Part shown: positions 8,509 through 14,743 of the stretch, one piece after another
How positions within the stretch are numbered: position 1 is the stretch's first letter
Layout: the number at the start of each line of letters is the position of its first letter
Origin: Lichenicola sp964247735
Lineage (GTDB): Bacteria > Pseudomonadota > Alphaproteobacteria > Acetobacterales > Acetobacteraceae
Direction of reading: 5' to 3'
NCBI GenBank assembly: GCA_964247735.1
Contig: CAXTVS010000011.1
Span: 10,302-74,301, forward strand
Length of the DNA: 64,000 nucleotides
The notes under the pieces: model-generated
Told to the model about the DNA's origin: nothing
Seen by the model: only the letters and a program-made list of their open reading frames with translations
The model's database searches: none
Position numbers and translations under genes: made by a program

Positions 8509-9560
8509 GGATATGGCGCCTCCTGCGCCAGCCTGTTCCAGTTCCCATCACCGCCTGTGGACGCTCCGGATGCCAGCTGCGGCAGTGTGCCTTGCGGGCC
8601 GCCGGGTTGCAGGATCACCGGTGCCGTCCCGGCATCGATCCTGATGTCCGCCGTGCTCATGACTTGGCCGATCAGCACGGCATGGGACACGCTGTTGATC
8701 ACATGGATGCGGTCCCCGGCGGCACCCGCCTCCAACGCCAATCCTGCTGTGGTCAGCATCAGGCCAGCCCCTTCCAGCCGCAGCACGACGGGACGGCCAC
8801 GGCTGACCAGCATCGGCCGGATTAGCATGTCCCGCGTCAGCGGGACGCCACCCGGTGCCGGTTGCTTCAGTGCCAAGCCATCCACATCCGCAATCGCCGT
8901 TACCGGCGTTCCGCGCAGGCTGCTGCTACGGACACGGATGACCTGCAAATCGGACGCCGATAGCAGCGAGCCGGCCGGAAGCGGCTGGCTCAGCGCAAGC
9001 ACGCTCACCTGCTGCTCGGCCCGCCCGGTCACACGCAGGGTGATGGGATCGGCATCCGGTGTCGGAAACGTCAGCAACGCGGAGAAGCGTCCGCTCTGGG
9101 CGTCATAGTCGAGCGTCTGGATCTCAGGAGCGGCCTTCACGTCCACCGGCAGAGGAGGCGACGCGAAGGCCCCCAGTGACATGTCGCTTCCAGGCGGAGC
9201 ACCGCTTGCGATGAGCGCAGGCTTGAGGACTGCCATGATCTCGTCGCGCCTGACGAGGCGGGCGGGTCGGTCAAGAACGGCGGATGCGTAGCCTCCACCC
9301 GGCTGCCAATCGACCCCGAACTGCGAGGCGATCGCGACGAGCTGGCTGAACGGGACGATGATGTGTTGTCCAGGAGCGGGACCCGGGCCGATATCGCAGT
9401 CCTGCCCCGGCTGCAGGTCGCTGAACAGGTCTGACAGCCTGACGGTGCCGCCGTGGAGTGACACCTGCCTGCGAAGTGCGGCAGCCGAGGCCGTTGCTCC
9501 TTGCGTAAACAGGGCTGCGGTGATCGCAAGCGCCGCCGTGAGACGCGACGAGCTGTTCAT
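8505..9560 (-). CDS. flgA: Flagellar P-ring assembly chaperone FlgA
   Basis: A 351-residue periplasmic protein that helps FlgI assemble into the P ring. It has an N-terminal signal peptide. The C-terminal third contains the SAF-like chaperone domain: LPAGSLLSASDLQVIRV, GLALKQPAPGGVPLTRDMLI, RGRPVVLRLEGAGLMLTTAG and the final RIHVINSVSHAVLIGQV. It is somewhat longer than enteric FlgA because of an extra N-terminal segment, as is common in this class. The start and stop overlap the neighbouring genes flgG and flgH, consistent with a tightly coupled operon. Confidence 0.92.
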   Translation of the reverse strand: MNSSSRLTAALAITAALFTQGATASAAALRRQVSLHGGTVRLSDLFSDLQPGQDCDIGPGPAPGQHIIVPFSQLVAIASQFGVDWQPGGGYASAVLDRPARLVRRDEIMAVLKPALIASGAPPGSDMSLGAFASPPLPVDVKAAPEIQTLDYDAQSGRFSALLTFPTPDADPITLRVTGRAEQQVSVLALSQPLPAGSLLSASDLQVIRVRSSSLRGTPVTAIADVDGLALKQPAPGGVPLTRDMLIRPMLVSRGRPVVLRLEGAGLMLTTAGLALEAGAAGDRIHVINSVSHAVLIGQVMSTADIRIDAGTAPVILQPGGPQGTLPQLASGASTGGDGNWNRLAQEAPYP

Positions 9561-10342
9561 TTGAGGTTGGTCAGCGTCTGCATCATGTCGTCCGACGTCG
9601 TGATCACCTTGCTGTTCATCTCGTAGGCACGTTGCGCCGTGATGAGGTTGGTGATCTCGCTGACGACGTTGACGTTCGAGCTTTCGACGAAGCCCTGCAT
9701 GACGCTGCCGAAGCCGGAGGCGCCGGGCGTGCCGGTAGTAGGAGCACCGGAGGCCGTGGTCTGGATCAGCATGTTGTCGCCTTCGGCCTCAAGGCCGGCC
9801 TCGTTGGGAAACACGGCCAGCTGGAGCTGCCCGACCGTCTGGGTGGCGGTCTGTCCGGCGAGGGTGACCTGTACCTGGCCCGACGAGTTGATGGTGATGC
9901 TCTGGGCATTGGTCGGCACCGTGATCCCCGGTGCCACGGCGTAACCGTCGGACGTCACGATGGTGCCGTCCGAAGCCAGGGCAAAGGTGCCGTCGCGCGT
10001 ATATGCGGTGTCGCCGGAAGGCATGGTGACCTGGAAGTAGCCGTTGCCCTGGATGGCCAGATCGAGGCTGTTGCTGGTCTGGGTGAGGTTGCCCTGCTCG
10101 CTGATCCGGTAGATGGCGGCAGTCTTCACGCCAAGGCCGACCTGGGCGCCCGAAGGAACGACGCTGCCGCTGTCCGAGCTGTTCGAACCGACGCGGCGAA
10201 GGTCCTGATAGATCAGGTCCTGGAACTCGGCACGCCGGCGCTTGAAGCCGGTCGTGGTCATGTTGGCTATGTTGTTCGAGATGACCTCGACGTTCGTCTG
10301 CTGGGCCTGCATCCCGGTGCCGGCGATATCAAGTGAGCGCAT
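9557..10342 (-). CDS. flgG: Flagellar distal rod protein FlgG
   Basis: A 261-residue axial protein of the distal rod. The N-terminus has the conserved rod/hook motif ANIMTT-type segment (NVEVISNNIANMTTTGFKRRRAEF), the middle has the GYFQVTMPSGDTAYTRDG stretch, and the C-terminus ends NLITAQRAYEMNSKVITTSD and a TLTNLK tail. These are the paired helices that build the axial core. ATG 10342 is preceded by GAGAGGACC. Stop overlaps the flgA start by 4 bp. Confidence 0.95.
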   Translation of the reverse strand: MRSLDIAGTGMQAQQTNVEVISNNIANMTTTGFKRRRAEFQDLIYQDLRRVGSNSSDSGSVVPSGAQVGLGVKTAAIYRISEQGNLTQTSNSLDLAIQGNGYFQVTMPSGDTAYTRDGTFALASDGTIVTSDGYAVAPGITVPTNAQSITINSSGQVQVTLAGQTATQTVGQLQLAVFPNEAGLEAEGDNMLIQTTASGAPTTGTPGASGFGSVMQGFVESSNVNVVSEITNLITAQRAYEMNSKVITTSDDMMQTLTNLK

Positions 10343-10373
10343 CTGGTCCTCTCGTCATGCTGGTTCTCGCCGC

Positions 10374-11114
10374 TCAGCCTTGCTGCTGGACGATCTTGTC
10401 GATCGCCGACTGCTGGCGCTGGTTCTCGCTTTCGACGAACTGCGAGACGAACCCGAAGTCACGTTGCGTCTGGATCATCTGGGTCAGCTCGTTGATCGGC
10501 TGGACGTTGCTGGTCTCGACCATCCCTTGGGCGACCTTCGGCTGTGCCACCGGGGTGGTTCCGGCCGTTGCGCGGTAGAGCGTGCCGCCCTCAGGCACCA
10601 CCTGGTTGGGATCGTCGACGGTGACCACGCCGATCTGGCCTATGGTTCCGTTCTCGGTCGAGATCGTACCGTTGCCGGAGATCCGGATGTTGGTGTCGGC
10701 CGGGGACAGCTGGACCGGGCTGCCGTTCCTGTCCAGCAGGAGGTTCCCCGACGAGTCGGCGATGTGGCCGTCCGACATCAGCCCGAACTTGCCGGAGCGC
10801 GTGAGACGCGGACCGGCGGGCGTCGAAACGGTAAAGAAGCCGGGACCGCTCAGCGCCACGTCAAGCGGGTTGCCGGTCTGGGTCAGGCTGCCATCCTTCC
10901 GGTCGAGATAGGTGGCCCGGTCCTGGGTGTAGTGCAGGACCGCACCGCCGACCGGCGCCTTCACGCCATGCTGCTGCGACAGGTAGTCGCTGAACAGCAC
11001 GCGCTGCGCCTTGAAGCCGTCCGTGTTGGCGTTCGCGATGTTGTTCGCGATCACATCCATGGTCCGCTGCTGGGTGTCGAGACGCGACAGCGCGATGTAG
11101 GTCGTGTTTTCCAT
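10374..11114 (-). CDS. flgF: Flagellar proximal rod protein FlgF
   Basis: A 246-residue rod protein. MENTTYIALSRLDTQQRTMD at the start and NIANANTDGFKAQRVLFSDY form the conserved N-terminal helix and loop. The centre has GFFTVSTPAGPRLTRSGKFG, and the end has NELTQMIQTQRDFGFVSQF, the C-terminal helix. The ATG at 11114 fits the family start better than an upstream in-frame ATG at 11141. It is the first gene of the leftward operon flgF-flgG-flgA-flgH; the divergent fliL operon starts 162 bp away with two CtrA-type boxes between. Confidence 0.93.
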   Translation of the reverse strand: MENTTYIALSRLDTQQRTMDVIANNIANANTDGFKAQRVLFSDYLSQQHGVKAPVGGAVLHYTQDRATYLDRKDGSLTQTGNPLDVALSGPGFFTVSTPAGPRLTRSGKFGLMSDGHIADSSGNLLLDRNGSPVQLSPADTNIRISGNGTISTENGTIGQIGVVTVDDPNQVVPEGGTLYRATAGTTPVAQPKVAQGMVETSNVQPINELTQMIQTQRDFGFVSQFVESENQRQQSAIDKIVQQQG

Positions 11115-11154
11115 CTGGAGACCCCGAAGACAACGTATCATCGGGCATGACAGC

Positions 11155-11169
11155 TTAACGAGCGGTTAA
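11155..11169. promoter_or_regulatory. CtrA-type box 1 (TTAA-N7-TTAA)
   Basis: TTAA at 11155-11158 and TTAA at 11166-11169 are spaced by exactly 7 bp, the pattern bound by the response regulator CtrA. Both strands read TTAA-N7-TTAAG. In this GC-rich DNA such a pair is unlikely by chance. It lies 41 bp upstream of flgF and 108 bp upstream of fliL, so it could serve either operon. Confidence 0.65.
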
Positions 11170-11206
11170 GCCGACGGCCGAATCGGGGACGACTGCCGCC
11201 TCCCGC

Positions 11207-11222
11207 TTAAGCGTGCGTTAAC
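11207..11222 (+). promoter_or_regulatory. CtrA-type box 2 (TTAA-N7-TTAAC)
   Basis: TTAA at 11207-11210, seven bases, then TTAAC at 11218-11222: a full match to the consensus CtrA site in the orientation of fliL, 55 bp before the fliL start codon. Together with box 1 it suggests CtrA control of the class II flagellar operons here. Confidence 0.7.
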
Positions 11223-11276
11223 CAGTACGGCTCCATCCTGCGTCCGGGCCAGAACGGTCCGGACAGGAGCGGGCGA

Positions 11277-11750
11277 ATGAGCAGCAACGAGGCGGCAGGT
11301 CCCCCCGGCGGAAGCAAGAAGCGGGTCCTCATGATCGGCGCGGCAGTGGCGGTCGTCGCCTTGGCAGCTGGCCTGTGGTTCAGCGGCATCCTCAAGCATG
11401 TTCGCGGCCACGCGACGCCGAAGCCTGCGGTGGCAGAGGTCGAGGCGCCTGTGCTGATCGATCTGCCCGATATCGTCTCGAACCTCGATACCGGCGGCCA
11501 TCGCGCGACCTTCATCAAACTCCATGCGAAGCTCGAGGTAAGCCATGCTGCCGAGGCTGCCGCACTGCAGGCCGGAATGCCGCAGATCCTCGACATCTTC
11601 CAATCCTACCTGCGGAGCACCCGGCCGGAAGAGCTGCGTGGAGGAGAGGGTACCTACCGCCTCCGTGAGGCGCTCATGAACCGAATCGACATGACGCTTG
11701 CGCCGGTGCGGGTAACCGACCTGCTCTTTACCCAGATCCTCGTGCAATGA
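11277..11750 (+). CDS. fliL: Flagellar basal body-associated protein FliL
   Basis: A 157-residue inner-membrane protein with a short cytoplasmic N-terminus, one transmembrane helix at about residues 17-37 and a periplasmic domain. LIDLPDIVSNLDTGGHRATFIKLHAKLEV and the ending LFTQILVQ match FliL, which surrounds the stator units and supports torque. ATG 11277 follows AGGAG. Its stop overlaps the fliM start (ATGA). First gene of the rightward fliL-fliM operon behind the two CtrA-type boxes. Confidence 0.9.
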   Translation: MSSNEAAGPPGGSKKRVLMIGAAVAVVALAAGLWFSGILKHVRGHATPKPAVAEVEAPVLIDLPDIVSNLDTGGHRATFIKLHAKLEVSHAAEAAALQAGMPQILDIFQSYLRSTRPEELRGGEGTYRLREALMNRIDMTLAPVRVTDLLFTQILVQ

Positions 11751-12847
11751 ACGGCATGATCAACAATCTGTCCGATGAGGATTTGGCGTCAGCCTGGGCA
11801 TCCTCCATCGAGAACGAGGATGATGGTGCACTGGACGTCGCAGCGACACCGGATGCAACGCGCATCCTGAACCAGGCTGAGATCGACAGCCTGCTTGGCT
11901 TCGACCATGGCGGCACAGAAGACGTCGACAGCAACGGCATGCAGCGCATCATCAGCTCCGGGCTGATCTCATACGAGCGTCTGCCGATGCTCGAGATCGT
12001 GTTCGACCGGCTGGTTCGTATCATGTCGACGAGCCTGCGCAACTTCACGAACGACAACGTCGAGGTGTCGATCGACAACGTCGTGTCGCTTCGTTTCGGG
12101 GACTACCTCGATTCGGTTCCCCTGCCGGCAATGTTCGCCGTGTTCAAGGCCGAGGAATGGGAGAACTACGGCCTGATGGTGATCGATTCGGCGATGATCT
12201 ATTCCATCGTGGACGTGCTGCTGGGTGGCCGCCGTGGCACGGCAGCGATGCGCATCGAGGGCCGGCCCTATACCACAATCGAACGGACCCTGGTCGAGCG
12301 TCTGATCAGGGTGGTGTTGGCAGACCTGTCGTCGAGCTTCGATCCGCTCTGTGCAATCACGTTCCGGTTCGAACGGCTGGAAGTCAATCCGAGGTTCGCC
12401 GCGATCTCCCGCCTGTCGAACGCCGCGGTGCTTGCGCGCATGCATATTGACATGGAGGACCGTGGCGGGCGCATGGACCTGGTGCTTCCCTACGCCACTC
12501 TGGAGCCGGTACGCGAGCTTCTGCTGCAGCAGTTCATGGGCGAGAAGTTCGGGCGCGATGCGATCTGGGAGACTCACCTCGCCGAGGAGTTGTGGAACAC
12601 GGAAGTTGATCTGGACGTCGTGCTCGACGAGCAGCCGATGCGCCTGTCCGACATCATCGGACTCAAGCCGGGAAGCCACTTCATTCTGCGTCAAGGCCGA
12701 GAGGCGCCGGTCCAGCTCCGCTGCGGCCAGGTCGTGCTGTTCGAGGGGCGTATCGGGCGTCGCAAGAACCGCGTTGCGGTCCGGATCGATCAGGTCGTCG
12801 GCAGGCTGCCTGGTGCCACGGACCCGCTCGGCTCAAGGAGGGGCTGA
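11747..12847 (+). CDS. fliM: Flagellar motor switch protein FliM
   Basis: A 366-residue C-ring protein of the cytoplasmic switch complex. The N-terminal part carries the EIDSLLGF segment near residue 44, the kind of short helix that binds phospho-CheY. The middle CheC-like domain contains LEIVFDRLVRIMSTSLRN and DVLLGGRRG, and the C-terminal SpoA domain includes WNTEVDLDVVLDEQPMRLSD and LRCGQVVLFEGRIGRRKNR. Length is typical. It shares one base with the following DUF6468 gene (TGATG), so the two are translationally coupled. Confidence 0.95.
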   Translation: MNGMINNLSDEDLASAWASSIENEDDGALDVAATPDATRILNQAEIDSLLGFDHGGTEDVDSNGMQRIISSGLISYERLPMLEIVFDRLVRIMSTSLRNFTNDNVEVSIDNVVSLRFGDYLDSVPLPAMFAVFKAEEWENYGLMVIDSAMIYSIVDVLLGGRRGTAAMRIEGRPYTTIERTLVERLIRVVLADLSSSFDPLCAITFRFERLEVNPRFAAISRLSNAAVLARMHIDMEDRGGRMDLVLPYATLEPVRELLLQQFMGEKFGRDAIWETHLAEELWNTEVDLDVVLDEQPMRLSDIIGLKPGSHFILRQGREAPVQLRCGQVVLFEGRIGRRKNRVAVRIDQVVGRLPGATDPLGSRRG

Positions 12848-13341
12848 TGACCGGCAACAGCATGAGCGGCCCCGAATGGCTGCTCGAGGTCGTCCTCATG
12901 ATCATGCTCGCGGCGACGATGTTTCACGCCCTGCGGCTGGAACGTGCGCTCGGCATGCTGCGCCGTGACCGCGCAGCGCTGGAGGAGCTCGTCAACGGGT
13001 TCAACGACAGCACGCGACAGGCCGAGGAGGGGATCGAACGGCTTCGTGCCGCTGCGGACGGGGCTGGTCGCCAGATCGCCCGCCATGTCGATCAGGCGCG
13101 CGGCCTCAAGAGCGACCTGGAGTTCCTTACCGCCCGGGGCGAAAAGCTGTGCGACCAGCTCGAGGGGATCGTGCGCAACCCCAAGCTGCCCGAGATGCCG
13201 CCTGTCGATGCGGCAGCCCGGCCGCTCGCACCGACCCCGTCCTTGAGCCTCGCCAGTCGCAATGCTGCCGTTGACCATGACGCCCGTCCGCGCAGCCAGG
13301 CTGAGAAGGACCTGCTCCGCGCCCTCCGGTCGGCGAGATAG
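12847..13341 (+). CDS. DUF6468 flagellar operon membrane protein (PflI-like)
   Basis: A 164-residue protein with one N-terminal transmembrane helix (WLLEVVLMIMLAATMFHAL, about residues 10-28) followed by a long coiled-coil-like stretch rich in Arg, Glu and Leu (LGMLRRDRAALEELVNGF and on to about residue 105) and a polar tail ending in EKDLLRALRSAR. This is the DUF6468 pattern found between fliM and motE-like genes in Alphaproteobacteria. In Caulobacter the comparable bitopic protein PflI affects flagellum positioning; the same role here is inference from position and topology. Translation is coupled to fliM. Confidence 0.65.
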   Translation: MTGNSMSGPEWLLEVVLMIMLAATMFHALRLERALGMLRRDRAALEELVNGFNDSTRQAEEGIERLRAAADGAGRQIARHVDQARGLKSDLEFLTARGEKLCDQLEGIVRNPKLPEMPPVDAAARPLAPTPSLSLASRNAAVDHDARPRSQAEKDLLRALRSAR

Positions 13342-13343
13342 CC

Positions 13344-14024
13344 ATGCGCTCGTTCTCCTGGCACAAGCGTCTCCTGCCGTTGACGATGACGGTGATGGCG
13401 CTGCTCTTCGCGGACAAGGCCGTCAGTCTGGCACGCGAGGCGAATGCCCAGAGCTCCGCGCAGGTAGCTGCGGACACGAAGTCGGCACCTGCAGCTCCAG
13501 TACAGGCAGCGTTGCCCAGTCCTTCGCTGCCGGCGGCGCCGCTGCCGTTGCCTGCCGCCTCGTCGGCGGAACTGCAGCTCCTGCAGGACCTTCGCAGGCG
13601 CAGACAGGCGCTTGACGAGCGGGAGCGTCACCTCGACCAGAAGGCGGATCTGATCCAGGCAGCCGAACTGAAGCTCCAGACCAAACTGGACGAACTCACC
13701 GCTCTGCAGACCCGGCTCGAACAGGTCGAAGACGATCGGCGGAAACGGAACGCCGCCAATTGGAGCGGCCTAGTCAAGACCTATGAAGACATGAAACCGC
13801 GTGACGCGGCCGGCATCTTCAACGTGCTCGACATGAACGTGCTGCTCGAGGTGCTGGACCGGATGGACGAACGCAAGGCTGCCGCCGTGCTCGCTGCCAT
13901 GCTGCCCGAACGCGCTAGGTTGGCGACGCAGATGCTTGCGCAGAAGAGGCTTCATGCGGATCTGGTTGGACCGCCGCCGGACGCGGCTGTGCCGGTGGCT
14001 GACGCCGATGGTCAGCATGGCTGA
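13344..14024 (+). CDS. MotE-like protein with MgtE N-terminal-type domain
   Basis: A 226-residue exported or membrane-anchored protein. A hydrophobic segment lies at about residues 9-25, followed by an Ala/Pro-rich linker, a coiled coil (LRRRRQALDERERHLDQKAD onward, about 85-135) and a domain with YEDMKPRDAAGIFNVLDMNV and VLDRMDERKAAAVLAAM. The latter is the alpha-helical MgtE-N-like fold seen in MotE, the periplasmic chaperone of MotC in rhizobia, and in FliG-like proteins. It begins 2 bp after the DUF6468 stop. A motility role is supported by the operon; no motA, motB or motC is in view. Confidence 0.75.
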   Translation: MRSFSWHKRLLPLTMTVMALLFADKAVSLAREANAQSSAQVAADTKSAPAAPVQAALPSPSLPAAPLPLPAASSAELQLLQDLRRRRQALDERERHLDQKADLIQAAELKLQTKLDELTALQTRLEQVEDDRRKRNAANWSGLVKTYEDMKPRDAAGIFNVLDMNVLLEVLDRMDERKAAAVLAAMLPERARLATQMLAQKRLHADLVGPPPDAAVPVADADGQHG

Positions 14025-14122
14025 GCAGGGGAGCAGGACGATGTCCATCCTCATGTGCGCGCCCAGCCTCGAGCCGGTCAGGGCCAGGGTCCCCAAGCAC
14101 AAGGTCAAGGAAGCATCGTGTC

Positions 14123-14743
14123 ATGCATGATCCGGCCAGCCTGCAGCGCAGGATAAAGGAACTCGAGGTCCGGTATCCCGACGGGAAGTCGGACGTGATC
14201 GCGGAAGTCGTCGTGTCGATCCTGTCCAGCATGGGCGGCGACATGAGCGCCCGCGAGGCCGCCCTGTTGCACGAGATCGGCACGCTCGGGCAGGCGGTCG
14301 CCGACGCGAGGCTGGAGATCGCAGCACTCGGGGTGGACGACATCACCATGAGCTACATCCCCTGCGCGACTGACGAGTTGGATGCCATCGTCGCTCATAC
14401 GGCTGCGGCCACGGAGTCGATCCTGGAGGTCTGCGAGACGCTCGACACCCTGAGCACCGGGATGGACGGTCCAGCCGCTGGCAAGCTCCAGGACGCGACG
14501 GTCAAGATCTACGAGGCGTGCGGCTTCCAGGACATCACCGGGCAGCGCATCACCAAGGTGGTCGCGACGCTCAAGACGATCGAGCGCACCATCGCGCGGA
14601 TCGTCGACACCTTCGGCATCGTGCCGGCACCGGCGGAGCCAAGCGTGCGTCGGCAGAAGGACGATCTGCTCAACGGACCGCAACTGCCTGCCGCAGCGAT
14701 GGACCAGTCGGACATCGACAAGCTGCTGGCAAGCTTTGACTGA
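14123..14743 (+). CDS. cheZ: Protein phosphatase CheZ
   Basis: A 206-residue helical protein that dephosphorylates CheY-P. The catalytic helix motif is present as FQDITGQRITKVV with D137 and Q141 in the places of the catalytic pair. The final SDIDKLLASFD is a short amphipathic segment like the C-terminal CheY-tethering peptide of CheZ. ATG 14123 has AAGGAA about 10 nt upstream. The gene follows the MotE-like gene by 98 bp and shares a base with the next gene (TGATG). CheZ in the switch operon points to tight control of CheY signalling at the motor. Confidence 0.85.
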   Translation: MHDPASLQRRIKELEVRYPDGKSDVIAEVVVSILSSMGGDMSAREAALLHEIGTLGQAVADARLEIAALGVDDITMSYIPCATDELDAIVAHTAAATESILEVCETLDTLSTGMDGPAAGKLQDATVKIYEACGFQDITGQRITKVVATLKTIERTIARIVDTFGIVPAPAEPSVRRQKDDLLNGPQLPAAAMDQSDIDKLLASFD

